Assembly: GCA_027559495.1 (NCBI GenBank) | Contig: JAMXSV010000010.1 | Coordinates: forward strand, 434,001-498,000 | Origin: Aurifilum marmelostoma | Lineage: Eukaryota; Ascomycota; Sordariomycetes; Diaporthales; Cryphonectriaceae | Length of the DNA: 64,000 bases | Direction: 5' to 3' | In this document: in pieces, positions 1 to 13,502 of the stretch | How positions within the stretch are numbered: position 1 is the stretch's first letter | How the letters are laid out: every line of letters starts with the position of its first letter | Program-made: the position numbers and the translations under genes | The notes under the pieces: generated by a model | Databases searched by the model: none | Told to the model about the DNA's origin: nothing | The model's input: the letters and a program-made list of their open reading frames with translations, nothing else

Positions 1-2167
1 TGGATCCCATGAACGTATAGAGACTGAGATCTCACGCGGGTTGCCTCCAGCCCATCCTGTTTCACTCAGTGCCACGGAAGTGGATGACGACGGTGTTGTT
101 GTTTCCGGCTCCTGAAGATCATCAGTTGCTGGCCCGTGGGATCCCAGCTGGCCTGAAGGTTCTCTTACACGAGTAACCATCGAATTGGGTTGTGTACTTG
201 GCTGTTCTTCTGGCTAGACCTGTTCATCGGCTCTCTCCTCCTGCGGATGTCGACGGTCCGAAGCCTCTGTTGAGAGGAGAGACACACGAGATCGACGGAT
301 GGGCGGATCGTCCGTCACACCTGTCTCGCTATCCGAGATTGGATCATCGGCGTGCATGCTCAGGCGTCGAGGTGGTGGTGAGTGGAGAGACCACTTTGCA
401 TGTGCACCCCACTGTTGGTCTTCGCCAGGCGTCAGGTAGGAAGAGGAGAGCGGAATCGCACGGGATGGGAATGGAGGGTAGTCACTGAGAATGGAGTATG
501 GAATAATTACAACTGCGTGTTGAAGAACGCTGTTCGAGAGCATGTAAGATGTGATAGTACAACAATGCTTTATCGAGTAGCTGAGGGCTGAGGAGCTTCA
601 AGATAGTGTGTCGAGTATTCTCAGAAGATACGGCGGATGTCCCAGATTGTGATTGGAGCAGAGACAAGCGAAAGCTGTCCAATCATTTAGACTACGTGAG
701 GTAGGTGGTGAGTCCTGCCTTCCTCGAGATGGTCTTGCCATGTTTACATCATCGTACATCCAATCGCGACTTCCTCTTGTAATCCCAATCATATGCCGGG
801 TGTCTGTACGCGGACACAAAAAAAAAAAAAAAAAAACCCCTGCTCTTTGCAACCTCGTTGCCCCCCCCCCCCAGGCGATCTAGCACTCGACTTGTCGAGC
901 CTACTTCTTAAAGCAGGTAGGCATGATCTCGATAGATGCTTACCTGCTCTAGCCAGTGATTAAGTAACTCTTGGAGGGCCTCTCGCGCGGCTGGGCCCCG
1001 ATGTAGGACACCCTTTTCCTAGCTTCTGAAGACGCGGCCCAACAGCGTTCAAGGCACAACCTGACTCCGAAAGGCTAGGTGAGTAATTCCTCCATGTTCC
1101 ATATCTCTGTGTACACTTCGATGACAGTGATAAATGACAACGGTAGCGCAGGGGGACTCGGCTCTGCGGCACCCTCCAACGACCACGATCGTCACACAGC
1201 CAAGCCACTCTTCTCGATCGAGTCTGTCATCGACGCGAGCCGCTCCGCTCCAGAAGCACGACAGCTGCCCGGGCAGGCAGCTTGCCTGGTGATCACATGG
1301 ACAGGCCGGGGTCCTACCGAATCCAATCGTCCTCTTCCGAACCGGTCAGCTGAAGAACAGGTACAAAGGTCACATGCAAGCGGCAGGGTGCAGGCAGAAG
1401 ACAGAGCGAACACCGTAAGATGGTCGCACGACAGGAAGGCCACCAAGAGAGCAGACCCCGGGATAAGGGAGCAACGGGTATCAAGTCACACACCTCCAAG
1501 ACAGACGTGCGTGACCTGTCATCTCTGGTGCAGGTAAGCCAGCTACCACCTCACAGATGCAGGGTTGTCTCTCAGATGGGCGCCACCGGTGTGTGTGGTT
1601 GTTGCTGATTCATGACGAGAAAAAGGTAGGCGGGCAGGCCGAGAGAGGAGGAGGACCTGGAGGAGAGAGGAGAAGAATGGAGAATTATTAACAATAAAAG
1701 TGACAGGAGGCAGAGACATAGATCGACAGGTCGGTGGGAGGGTCCAGCAAAACGGTAGGCGAGCGGCGCTTTCCGGCAGCCACACAGGGACCAATTCTGG
1801 TACTGCAATGTACTTGGGACATGCCCGCAGGATTGGCTTCACCGGCCTGATTGGGGCACCCGAAACGGGCATCTAAAGCCTATCGTGACCTGCGGGGGCG
1901 ATATGTTATCACGAAGCGGGCCGGGCTTGCGGTCTCGAGCGTCATACCGCGCCATGGTGAGGGTGTGAGACATTGCTCGTGCTGTTGGATGGCTGGCTTG
2001 GCCAGTTGTGTCTCCGGGGCTCCTGATGATGGTACAGTCTCACGCCGACACATATTAAAAGACGGGCCAGTGCCCGTATCACGATACCCGACGAGCATGC
2101 AACAACCCCATACCCTCGTCAGCATCCGGCTCGAACCACAAGAGAAAGAACATCACCAGAAGACGTC
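1..2167. other. Intergenic, no gene recognised
   Basis: I see no ORF with recognisable motifs or a convincing splice structure here. The stretch holds an A19 run (about 818-836) followed closely by a C12 run (861-872), and ordinary mixed-composition DNA. The last 120 bases are the probable promoter of the oxygenase gene that starts at 2168. Confidence 0.6.
2053..2060 (+). promoter_or_regulatory. TATA-like box upstream of the oxygenase gene
   Basis: The sequence TATTAAAA lies about 115 bp before the ATG at 2168. This spacing resembles that of the TATA-like element before the Ras-like gene further along. It is a match by eye only, and no transcript start is known. Confidence 0.35.
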
Positions 2168-3377
2168 ATGGGCATCCGAAAACCCGGCTTCCACATTCCC
2201 ACCATCAATATCGCCCCCTATCTGCGAGATCCAACTTCTGCTGCTGCGGCACGAGTTGTCCGCGACGTGCGGAACGCTTGCGTGAGCGTGGGGTTCTTCT
2301 CCCTGAAAGGGCACGGCATACCGAGAGAGACACGGAGAGGCGTGCTTGAGGGCGCCAAGAGGTTGTTTGGCCTGCCACTGGAGGAGAAGCTGGCCCTCAA
2401 GCACCCGCGGCTCAAGAATAGAGGCTACGAGCTCATTGGGTCTCAGTCGCTACAGGAAGGTACCCTCCCCGACTTGAAAGAGGTAAGACTGGCGCATTAT
2501 TGCTCACTGCACGATGTACCCGCAGATCATCAGGGACCCCGGAAGGTAATGATATTAATGATCATATTAATGCTGATTAACGTCCAGGGCTTCTACATCG
2601 GCAAGCACATGCCAGAGGACTCGGAGCAGGCCAGGGCACACCCGCACCTGTTGGGAGAGAACATTTTCCCGGCGAGTCTCTCAGCGTCCGAGTTCCAGCG
2701 GCCCAGCGAGACCTACTACTCGGCCGTGCTGGAGCTGTCACTCAAGGTGCTGGATATTCTTGCCAAGGGCCTGCCCTATGGCGACGGCATCTTCCGCGAG
2801 TTTGCCTCTAATGACCCCGTCTGCACGATGAGGCTGCTCCACTATCCCCCACAGCAATCGCGAGACCAGAGGCAGCTGGGCGCAGGTGCTCACACGGATT
2901 TCGGTATGTGTGATTCTGTTTCCTTTTTATCGTTTGTCGCTTTACCTCTTTTGTCTCCGACGCCCCGCCCTCGTCCAACCCCAGCAATTCATTACTAACG
3001 TCAAGCCAGGCGCCATCACCCTGCTCCTCCAGGACTCGTCAGGGGGTCTCGAGGTGCTGGATGACTCTACGGGTACCTGGCATGCCGTCATGCCGGATCC
3101 TGACGCCTACGTCGTCAACATAGGCGATATGCTCTCTCTGTGGACCAAGGGCATCTACAAGAGCGCCACGCACCGGGTCATCAACAGGAGCGGTCGGGAT
3201 AGATATTCTGTGCCGTTCTTCTTTGATGGCAACGCCGAGGTCAAGCTGAGCCCGTTCGACGGGAGCGAGCCTGTTGGGGGTCGTGTCGTCACTGTCGAGG
3301 AGCACATGCTGGAACGTCTGGGCACTTCGTACGCGCGGGTCGAACAGGGTGGGCAGATTGTTTCCGCTTCTGCTTGA
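2168..3377 (+). CDS. 2-oxoglutarate/Fe(II)-dependent oxygenase (isopenicillin N synthase-like)
   Basis: This protein probably hydroxylates, desaturates or cyclises a small molecule using Fe(II), O2 and 2-oxoglutarate in the cytosol; the substrate is unknown. I place three exons at 2168-2482, 2588-2903 and 3010-3377, with introns of 105 and 106 bp (donors GTAAGA and GTATGT), giving 332 residues, the usual size for the family. An N-terminal DIOX_N-like region opens with IPTINIAPYL and contains GFFSLKGHGI. The catalytic core shows HTDFG (the HxD iron ligands), the distal histidine in SATHRVINR, and RYSVPFF, whose Arg and Ser would bind 2-oxoglutarate. Intron 1 is a multiple of three without a stop, so it can be misread as coding, but the family alignment argues against that. 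The gene is tail to tail with an MFS permease. It could belong to primary catabolism or to a small secondary-metabolite locus; the sequence does not decide. Confidence 0.88.
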
Positions 3378-4492
3378 GGACGTGTTATGATTCAGCATAA
3401 GCTTTCCTTTTTGTCTCACAATACAGTTATCGCTCAGGCATCTCAGGATACAAATGTTTTCAGGCCGGAACAAAGGACGAGCCCTGCTGCCCACGTGCGT
3501 ACATATTCTGGTTCCCGACCCGGCTGCTCACGAGGACCAGACTTCACCTGGCAGCATGAGAACACAAGGGGCGATAGTCTGCCGATCGTCATGATGGCTG
3601 TCTGCGTGTTGGTGCGACGTGGCACCAGATCATCTCAGACATGCATGCATATGTGTCCAGCATCGTACAGCGCGAACGGCTGGGGCGGACAGAACGAACA
3701 CCCCCGGCCCCCCGGGATGCGCCGTTTCATTGCGTCTGCAGTGTATGCATGCTGCCCAGCTGAGCGATTCAAGGGCACAGAGATGAGTGGGCTGTGGTTG
3801 TCCCTTGTCCCTAGACCCTTTCATGGTCTCGAACCCTATTCCTCCTCCTGCCACACCCCCCTCCTCCTGTCTGGCTTTCTCTATCGTGGCACCTGCTAAC
3901 TCAAAAGTTTTAGTCAGGTCACCATGCACAAACCGGCGATCGTTACCTCACGTGAGAACGAGAGCCTCCCGAAGAGGAAGACGAAGAGACGAGCCAGAGC
4001 AGGCGCTAGCTACACATAGGGACATGTGCATACCGGTGCAGGACCTAGAGTCGCAGTGTGGCTGCGGCAAGGCGCTCTCCGGGTGGTTCGCCATTGAGGC
4101 GGTCACCGTTACATTGCATGCCATTATTGCTTTTCCTCTCATACCTTGGGAACCATCGCTGCGACTCTGCTTCCGCTCTTGCATGATTCTCTCTCGTAAT
4201 GGTGGGCCCTCTGCTCTCCTTCTCGTGGTCGTTACTGCTACGTATTATTATGACCTTGTCGGAATTCAACCGACGTCCGCGATAGACGCGGCAAGAAAGG
4301 CTGGCTGGTTTGGCCAGCCCGATCGCGATCCCGATCTCGGCATCTAATTTAATGAAGAGGGTATCCTCTTCTTCTTCCTCTGTTCCCTTTTTCTTTGTGT
4401 CTTCTGCTAAATAGATGCGTGTGTAGGGTACTTGTCTAGTCCAGGTCTCTGTCCTCAGACACTTGTGGAACCCCATGAATAAATCTGCTTGC
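3378..4492. other. Shared 3' intergenic region between convergent genes
   Basis: This lies between the stop of the oxygenase gene and the stop of the permease gene on the opposite strand. It contains no supported gene. A short inverted repeat (GGCTGG and CCAGCC around a 5-nt loop, about 4303-4319) and a run of CT/TC-rich sequence near 4370 are the only structures seen. Confidence 0.5.
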
Positions 4493-6373
4493 TCACAATG
4501 CAAACCGCCATTCGGACGACTTCTCCCAGCCCAGTACTCCGGACCCGGCCGATGGTCTGCCTCCTCCTCCTCCTCCTGCTGCTGCTGCTGCTAATGTCGT
4601 CTCTAGCCCTGTGACGTCCACCTTCTCGGATAAGAACGCAGCATCACCAGCCACTCTACTGGGCTGGCCATAGCTCGGGTCTCTATCCCACCTCTTGTTC
4701 ACGTGACTGAAGTAGGTGCGCAGCCCGAACGCCAGCACTGCGTTGAAGAACATGAATGCCGCGCAGATGGACATGCCCTTGACATAGTACGGCCCCTCGG
4801 CGGCAGGGAACACGCGGGTGCCGAGCAGAGGGCCGCACTGTCCTATGATGTTCATGACGGCAATGCCCGCGCCGCGGCTGGTGTCGCCGCGCTGGTTGTT
4901 GAGCAGCCACGAGAGGATGTTGGCAATGGCGGGGAACACCCCCGCCGCGGCGAGGAAGACGCCGACGTACCTGGCGGCGACGGCCCGGCACGCCGCGAGG
5001 AGGATGTAGCCGGTGCAGCCCATGATAGAGAGCAAGGCGATCAGGAGCCCGCGCTGCTGCGTGCGGTCGCCCAGCCAGGTGGAGGCGATGCACACGAGGA
5101 AGGCGAGGAAGTAGGGCGGGGCGGTGAGGCCCTGCGCGTTGACGCTGGTGAAGCCCATGCCGGTCAGCACGGCGGGGAGGAACACGGGCAGCGAGGCAAA
5201 GGCCACGTTGCAGCTGAAGTACATGAGCGCCTGCACCCAGACCTGCGGGGTGCGCAGTGCCTGCGCCGTCTCGGACCAGTCTATGCTGCCCAGGCGTGTC
5301 CCCGTCGACGTGCCCGTGTCGTGCTGGCCGGTGGTGCGCATGGCGCGGGCGCGGGCGAGGGCCTTCTCGCCCCGGGTGAGGAAGCTCGCGCTGGCGGCCG
5401 AGTCCGGGAGCGCGAGGAAGACGACGACGGAGAGGACGAGGGGCGGGATGGCCTCGATGATGAAGAGCAGGCGCCAGCTCGCGATGCGGTAGGTCGAGCC
5501 CGTGATGCCGTAGGCGAGGGCGCCGGCAAAGGTGGTGGCGAGGGGCGCGGCGGACAGGAAGACGCCGCAGCGCACGCCGAGCTCGCGCCGGTTGTAGTAG
5601 AAGGAGAAGAGGTAGGGCATGCCCGGGCCGAAGCCTGCCTCGGCGGTGGCCAGGAACCACCGGCATGCCATCAGGCCGGACCAGCTGAAGGCGGCGGCCT
5701 GGAGCACCGAGGCTACGGCCCAGGTCAGGACTGTTGCGGCGGCCCATATGTCTGGGTGATGGAGGGTGTGCTCATAATTAGTCATTGCGCTGTGGGATGT
5801 AATAGTATCAAGGAAACATAATTTGCCCGGGGGGGGGGGGGGGATGAAGACTATACGAGGAGGTACGATCTTCCACATCAGCGCCAGCCATTCGAAGATG
5901 ATGTAGGGGATATAAAAGATCGTGAGGAGCCACTGTTGGATGTTAGCAAGAAACACCAGGGGACTCAGGTTCAGTCAAGGACTCGCCTGGTACTGAGCAT
6001 CACTGAGGCCAAGATCCTCCCCCATCCCTGCCGTCTGAGCATTTCCGATGTTGGACCTGTCCAGAAACGCGGCCAGGTCTGAGCGACGACGGCGTCAAAG
6101 ACAAAGACGCTGTTTGTTAGCCATACTTTCTCTGTCTCTCGCTTCAGTAATTACAGCAAAAGGACACATACAGCACAGGAACGCAAGCACGACAAGCCGC
6201 CTGTCCAGCTTGCGAACCAGACGTCTCTCTGTTGCCTCGTCATCGGTGTGGACCACAGTTTGTTGGTTTTTTGCAGCCAGAGATTCGTCTTCCGGTGGTT
6301 CTTGATGGTGGTGGTGATGGTGGTGATCCAGCCCAGGAGGGCCGGGCCGGGCCTGTGAGATCTCGGCAGTCAT
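4493..6373 (-). CDS. MFS transporter, anion:cation symporter (Dal5/allantoate permease-like)
   Basis: This is a plasma-membrane 12-helix permease of the anion:cation symporter family, whose members carry allantoate, nicotinate, phthalate-like acids or similar organic anions; the substrate cannot be read here. Four exons fit: 6373-6172, 6078-5987, 5932-5857 and 5751-4493, giving 542 residues in one frame. The second exon carries the family hallmark FLDRSNIGNAQ, followed by WLLTIFYIPYIIFEW and, in the last exon, FGPGMPYLFSFYYNRRE and ASWRLLFIIEAIPP. The cytosolic N-terminus contains a run of seven histidines. The ATG at 6373 is chosen for its good context (ACCACC before it); an upstream in-frame ATG at 6517 would add 48 residues. 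Two oddities stand out: the 54-bp intron 5933-5986 has a GC donor, and the 105-bp intron 5752-5856 contains a G15 run (C15 in the transcript). It converges with the oxygenase gene. Confidence 0.88.
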
Positions 6374-9300
6374 GGTGGTGAGCTCTTCGACTCCTTGCTG
6401 GTGCAGCCCGCTTGCGGGGTAAGCTTGAGGGAGGGGGTCGACACGAGCTCTGTCGGCCGCAGCAGGAGGCACGAAGGTGTTTTGTCCCGCGGCAAGGTCA
6501 TGCGGATCGGGAGTCAAGAAGATGATTCAGTGGCAGGGTGACTAGGATGAGGCAAGATCTGCTGTGATGCACACCGCCGTCTGCAGGTCTCGAGTCGTCG
6601 TCACAGGCTTTGGCAAACAAAAAGAGGCTGGGATGAAGTGAGCCCGGAGTTCTCCACCGACAGTTTCCAACTCAATCATACGTTTTATACTTTTTTTTCT
6701 TTTCCAACACAGGGGGGGGGGGTTATTGTATACTTTGTCTGCCAAGAGATGCAGATGTGAGGTCCCTCTGTACTCTTCTTCTGGGGCGAGGAGCAGGAGG
6801 AGGAGGAGGAGGGTCTCCACCCCCGCATCGCCGTCTTCGTCATAGGGTCCAACTTTAAAAGCTGACTTGTACCTACAGTCCCCGCTCCTCAAATGATCTA
6901 GAATCGGACGGACGGACGTGGACCGTTCACTTGGGTTGGGAGCAATATGAAAGAAGACAAAATAACGATGTTTTTGTTCGTTTCGGGATGATTCGTTTCT
7001 GTGAGTAGGGAAGCATTTGTTTTGCGACGGTTGCCTTCCGGAAGGGGCTTGATGAAGAGGGCGATCTCCTCTTTTCTAAATTTCTCCAGCGAGTTGAGTG
7101 GTGATTGATCCTTGGTCTTGAATTTCTCAACATTGCTTCAAAGCTTTAGGATATCAGCAACTAGGAATTGCTGTGCTGTTCCAAGTCACTCATACAGTAA
7201 TTAATAATATACATCAATATACAGGCCACAACCCAGAAACGACGCCGTCTTCAAGCTGACGCTGCAGCCGTCTGTGTCTGTAATTAGTACGACGGCTCCA
7301 GCAGGTCCGCTGAATTACAGAAGAATCAACAAAAGAGGAAAACACTTCCGTTTCCTACGAGCAGAAAGAAGACAAGAACCGGTGGGAAGGCCAAGCGGTT
7401 CCCTCGAGGCAGGATGGGATCCAAGTCGACTGCCCATCCGCGATCTGATGGGCCGCTCGGACAGTCAATCCGCTTCCGAAGTGATCACGAGGCTGAATCA
7501 TACTCGGAATGGGACATTGTGCGACTGCGACCCTCGGCTGTGTGAGAAGGGTGCAGCCAACGCAGGTACCCGGGTGGATCGACGTGGGACAGACACAGGG
7601 ACACTGCGCGGCAGAAAGGTGACTTTTGTCTTTCTCGATCTGTGCAGTCTTCCGAGGTTATAGACACAAACAGGATTCAAGAACAAGGCATGGTAGGTGT
7701 GGAGGACGAGGGACATATAAGAGTAGGTAGGGTAGCTAGGCGTACCGATAAAGCTTCCAAGGTTTCCAAGGTTACCTGGGCTCATCATGCACTCGAGCAG
7801 CTGGACTGGACCATCGCATCACAGAATGGGAGGTTAAGAATACTACCAACTAACGACTCGAACATGGACCTGAACGCATGTTGATTACACACTTCTTCAA
7901 AGATCCCTTGTGTGAGATTGGACGGGCCGCTCGCATTGTCAACTGAGACAGACCAAGACTGTGATTCGTGTAACACCCGCCGACGAGCAGCCAACTAGCG
8001 ATAGGCAAACGTTTAATTGGTCTTCACGTAGCACTTAATGATGTCTAGCCAGGGACCGGGTATTCGGGTCTCTTGTCTCGGTACTGCACAATAACTCTCA
8101 GACAGTGATTATCGCCCGTGATTTGGGATCCCATCGGGGAAGCGGACTTGCCCCTTATTTTCCGGGCTCACCGCCGAGCTCTTCTTGTGTTATACCTTGG
8201 GGCTGAGCTCGTAGTCATACATGCCCTCAGATTGACAATGCATTTGCTTCCAATTGTGACGAGTAGTGGTCGTATTTTTGCAGGTACTCATTCTCTTGGA
8301 AGCCCGGCCTGTGGCTTCAGGCTGGGAAGGAATCCAGCCACTAGCGATCGGAGAGGCGCACAAAGCGACGTTTCATGTATATTCATTGAGCATCCAATAG
8401 CTAGTTATGGGCATGTAACATGTAAACAAAACGATACGATATTACTCAGAAACACAGCCCAAATGCAATCAATCTCAAACATGCCTGGGTACCGACATGA
8501 TCATTATCCACGGGAATAGCAGACTTTAGCGTTCTCCCCCCAAACAAATAATGCATAGCCCGAGCCAAAACGGCTTTTGCTTGCCAGTCTGCAACCAGAC
8601 ACGGGCGAGCACTTGTGTACCTCGATGGAGACCGTCACAGCCCCTTTTTGTTCGCTTGGCTCAGACACAACTCATGATAGGCTGGAGCGTGGCGTGAGCT
8701 CAGACGTGTAACACAGGTGGGCGTGCAGAGAACGGCTTCTCTGTAAGCTGTTACTCGTTCCATTGGTCGGTTGCTGTTGGTTGAGTTACGGGCCGTACTG
8801 GCCATGAGCCGACAAAGGCAAGTTGGGCTGATGGAGGCTGTGTTTATTCTTTTTTTCATGCTATCGAATACATGCTTATTCTCAAGTGCATACCCTATTG
8901 CCGATATGCTTTGTCTTACCGCCAGGAATCCTAGAGGATGGGTGGACATTCAGGAGGCCCGTAGCCTTGTAGTGACGGTCAGCATAGAGCTCGGTCAGAG
9001 AACGTGGTTCCAGACCGCTTGACCGCAGCCCTTATGCGCTCGGGCGTCTCTTCATCCCTCGTGTAATTATCCAGTCGTGACTTTGCTCAGCTCCAGAATC
9101 AATGGCTCTATGTACAGTAAGCCTGATTATAGCTTTATGAACCTGTTCACCGGAGGGAGTCGAACCTCTTTTCTTCTTCTTCTTCTTTCCCCATTCGAAT
9201 CGCACTACAGAGTTCACTGCGATTGCCCAGGGTACAGGCCAGTGACGACTTTGTAGGGTTACAAAAAAAAAAAAAAAAGAGTTCGTGTCTGGGTCGCATG

Positions 9301-9504
9301 TGACGGATGGGTCGGCAGATCCGAGAAGATGTGTGGTGTGTGGATTATGCTTTGCAACTTGCCAGTTGTGGGTTGGTAGCGGATAAACGACCTGATGAAA
9401 CGTTGCGGGAGGCCAACCATGAAAATGATGCGCGTTTCTGGTCATACAACAACAAACTTTCAAGACTGATCCATATTACTGGTCACATTGTTCCTAGTGG
9501 TGGG

Positions 9505-9530
9505 AAGAGAGAGAGAGAGAGAGAGAGAGA
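9505..9530. repeat. (GA)n microsatellite
   Basis: About 13 GA units, followed by short GATA units, in non-coding DNA. Confidence 0.9.
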
Positions 9531-9924
9531 TAGATAGAGAGGTGAGATGAGAGGGGAGCAATCATAAGGATTGTCTGCAGCAGCGGAAGATGATCCCCCC
9601 TTGGATAGGTTTCATGTGTTTGCGCGACTCGGCTCGAGGGATCAGGTGCCGCAGCCCAACAGGACCTGAGCCGGGTGCGACGATCCACGCACTGTGTTTC
9701 TGAGACCCCGAGGGCGGCGACGATCATCTTTTCGAGTTTTCCCTTTCTTTTCTCTGTCGTGTGCAACGGTTTCCGCTGTTCTGCTTGTCTCGACAAGATG
9801 AGGATTTACAAGTTTTGGTGGGACTGAGTCCACTTCGATACGGGATAGGAGCGACCATCGGGGACTTCTCGTTATATCGTTTAAGCTTATCAGGCGGGGT
9901 CGTCATTGGTGCGCTAGTTCTACC

Positions 9925-9929
<5 letters not shown>

Positions 9930-9960
<31 letters not shown>
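9930..9960. repeat. (CAG)n microsatellite
   Basis: About ten CAG units in intergenic DNA. No conserved coding context surrounds it, although the small ORFs on both strands would read it as Ser or Leu/Cys runs. Confidence 0.85.
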
Positions 9961-9963
<3 letters not shown>

Positions 9964-12086
9964 CGGGATGACGGCCCCTGCTGTGGACAAGCTTGAGGGA
10001 CAGCAGGTGAGGAAAATGGAAAGGGAAAAAAAAGGAAGGAAAAAAAAAACATGAGGCCTTTTCGAAACCAAGTTATTGATTGTGCAATGTCGAAAAGAGT
10101 TATACAGCAGTGCTTCCCGATACAGAGCATGCTCAATGGGGGGTTGAGGGTGCAACGTCGACCTGACAGACAGGAGCAGGGGCGATGGATGATTTCATCG
10201 CTATTGGCCACGGGATGGATGCATGCATCGTGGCAGGTGCGTGATGATGACAACTAACTCCACTTCTTTTCCCCAGCCACCTTCCATCATTGTGAATGTC
10301 CTGACCAGCCAACGCACTCGCATTGGACCTACCTAGAAGGAAAATTAAAAAGAAGAGGGAGGGAGAAAAAAGAAAAAGAAAAACACAGAAGAAGCGGACG
10401 GAACCAGCTATCATTGCCTCTGTCACGTTGAATCAGGAGAAAAAGCAGGTGGTAGCCAGAGGCGAGCACAGTCAGCCGTCAGAATCCGGAGGGGCCAGAC
10501 GATGGCATGGCGCTACACGAGAAGTAGCCACAGGATTTTCTGATCACGCGGAGGGCCAAAGTACACACGGTCTTTCTCTTTCTACCAATTTTTATTTTTT
10601 TTTTCTCTTTCTCTTTTTCTCATTCTTTCTTTTGACCCAACTTCGTATTGATGGCATCAGAACCAACCAAGCCAGGCAAGTGCCTAGATAGTACTTTCCA
10701 TGAATAACCACAAAAGAGCCAAGAGACCAGGGGTGGCTAGCTTGGTTGGCTAGGGAAGGGTCGACGGTCCTGGGTGCCTCCCTGCCTCACAGCATCGATC
10801 TTCAACCAACCAGCCCACCTTTTCTTCTGCTAGCTAACTCGCCGGCTGTTCCTCGCCCTTGCCAACAAGCAGCAAAGGTCCTCTGCCCAAACCACTCAGC
10901 CTCTCTCTGGACCCTGGAATACCGAGGCCCTGGGACCACACCACACCACACACAGACACACACACACACACAGACACATCCCCCACCCCGTGCCATGGCT
11001 GCTGCCCTATTCTGCTTTCGAACCCCAAAGCAACACCAGGTTCCCAGCCCACCTGAATAGAAAGACAGCGGGGACTCCGGCAACAAAGTGCTGGTCCGGA
11101 CAATGCTATGTATGCATGCGACATATGCAGGTGATTATGACCGGCGTCATCATCATCAGCAGCGCCTTCCTCCTCACCAACACCACTCATCGCTGCTGCC
11201 GGGGCGCGTTTTCTCACCACTCGAGAGGAGTCAAGGGATGTGGGAGTAGTAGTGATGATGATGGTCATGATGAGTGGCAGCTCCAGCTCTGTCCCAAAAA
11301 TTCTGAATACGGCCGATGATAGGGCTGTTCGTGTCCGTCATAGGTACGAGGTGCACCTTCTACAGGGCCCCGCCCGCTCTTTTCCCGGGGAGGTAAGAAT
11401 ATTGAGGCTGGGGGGCATAGCCTGACATCTTGACCACCACTAGAAGGATCTTAGTGCAGGCAGGAGAAGGGTCCTCCCCAGTCTATACACTACTAGCTGT
11501 ACTGTACACACCACCACCGACAACACCGCCAGGTACCAAAGTACTCACCACACCAACCGAACATTCCTCCCCAAATACACACACACGCAAACATTCCCAC
11601 CCACACACATACACACACATACGCAAACAACAACACGATGTGTTTAGTACACACACGGTGCTCCACACTTTCTTCGCAACATGTTTAAATAAATCCCCTA
11701 CTGACTCCTCCTTCCCAACCCCATGGATTGGTTCATGGTTGTTTCCCTCCCTCACACATACATCATTCACTCCCCCCTTCTTCGTCATATCCCTCTCTAT
11801 CTCTCTCTCTTCTTAGCTGTGACTACCATAAATCAAGTCTGTCATTTGTTTGAGAGCCTTGACTTGGAAACACCACTTGCTTCGATCCTCTCGTCCATCA
11901 CCACCACTCCCTCATTCACTCGGCATCCCCTGTCACTACTGCCACTGCTCATTCTCAGCTTCATACACAAAGAAGCGCAGACACGGGAAATCAAAACCAA
12001 ATCTCTTGCTCCTGAAACGGGACTCTCCAGCCAATATAAGATACAGCAACAACAACACTCGTGTCTAGACAGATAACAACAACAAC

Positions 12087-13397
12087 ATGATGGGTGCCAG
12101 ACTAGCCTCTGTCACAGCGGCTGTGACCTTTGCAGCCTCTGCTGCTGCCCAGATCACCAGTGCCTGCAACCCCCTCAAGCAGGGTGTGAATGGTGAGTTG
12201 TCACATATTGTTGTTCCTTTGTTCCTTTCTCCCCCAGCGTCACTCGCAGCTGGCTAACCTGTACCAACAGCCTGCCCCCTCGACCCTGCTTTCGGCTCCC
12301 AGAAGGTTACCGTCGACTTCACACAGGGCGCGAGCGATGTCTTCACGGAGGCCTCAGGCTCTGGTGTGACATACGGCTCACAAGGCGCCGTGTTCTCTAT
12401 CTCGTCGGCAGGCCAGGCCCCGTCCTTCACCTCCAACAACTACCTGTTCTTCGGCACCGTCGACGTGACCATGCAGGTGGCCGCGGGCCAGGGCATAGTC
12501 ACCACCTTTTTCCTGGAGAGCGACGACCAGGACGAGATCGACTGGGAGTGGCTCGGCGGCTCGGACAAGAACTCGTTCGGCCAGAGCAACTACTTCTCGA
12601 GCCACAACATGGCATATGGCGTGAACGAGGTCGACCTCAGCGTGGCCAGCCCGCAGACCGAGACGCACACCTACACCATCGACTGGTCCCCGACAGAGCT
12701 GGTCTGGAAGGTCGACGGCAACGCCCTGCGGACCCTGACCTATGCCGGAAACGAGGACGTCTACCCGCAGACCCCGATGCAGATCAAGCTCGGCACCTGG
12801 TGCGGAGGCTGTTCCACCGCTGAGGGTACCGTCGAGTGGGCCGGCGGCAAGCCAGACTGGTCCCAGGCCCCCTTCACCGCTTATTACAAGTCCGTTGTGA
12901 TTCAGGACTCTTCCAACGGCGTGGCCAACGCCGTCTCGTACCAGTACACCGACCAGTCTGGCTCCAAGGGGAGCATCCAGGTCAACACGGGCTCCGGCGG
13001 CAGCAGCAGCACCTCTGACAACAATGATGGCGATGGCAGCAGCAGCAGCAGCAGCAGCGCCAGCCCCGCCAGTGCCGACCCTAGCACCAGCAGCGTTCCC
13101 TCCTCGACGACCGACAACGCCGTCAGCAGCACTCAGAGTACTGCAACGACGCTGTCGACCGTCACGTCTGCCGCGGGCACCAGCTCTGCCCCGGAGACCA
13201 CCGGCATCACAACCAGCCAGGGTGTCAGTCAGACGATCGGAACTGCCCAGGCGACGAGACCTGTGGCACAGAGCTCGGCCTCGGCCTCTGGCAGCAGCAG
13301 CCACACATCGGCACCGGTGGCTGCCAGCGCAGGCGACAAGTCTGCTGTCAACCTGGCCCTGGTGGGCACCCTGATGTTTGCGCTTATTGCCCTCTAG
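12087..13397 (+). CDS. GPI-anchored GH16 transglycosylase, CRH family (Crh1/Utr2-like)
   Basis: Enzymes of this family link chitin to beta-1,6/beta-1,3-glucan in the fungal cell wall and sit on the outer plasma membrane or wall. Two exons (12087-12192 and 12271-13397, 78-bp intron) encode 410 residues. Residues 1-22 form a signal peptide ending at an Ala-Ala-Gln site. A short Cys-containing segment follows, and the GH16 jelly-roll domain runs to about residue 260. The catalytic ExDxxE-type motif is DEIDWEWLG near residue 123, with the two glutamates as nucleophile and acid/base. WCGGCS near residue 207 supplies further cysteines. Residues from about 270 are a Ser/Thr/Ala-rich, probably O-glycosylated stalk that ends in a hydrophobic tail (LALVGTLMFALIAL), as expected for GPI attachment. 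Of two adjacent ATGs, the first is taken. The match to CRH enzymes is strong; the exact paralogue is not resolved. Confidence 0.92.
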
Positions 13398-13460
13398 AAA
13401 GGGTGTAATGAAAGAGGAAGCGGCGAGAGCGTACAGCACCGATCAGCACATACATGCCCA

Positions 13461-13502
<42 letters not shown>

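Larger units (their letters stand above)
6374..12086. other. 5.7-kb intergenic region, no gene recognised
   Basis: No coding region can be supported. The stretch holds the upstream region of the permease gene (left end), a G11 run at 6712-6722, a GA microsatellite, a CAG microsatellite and several oligo-A/T tracts. The right end (about 10.8-12.0 kb) is CA- and CT-rich and is probably the promoter and leader of the CRH gene, with a TATA-like AATATAAG about 50 bp before its ATG. Confidence 0.5.
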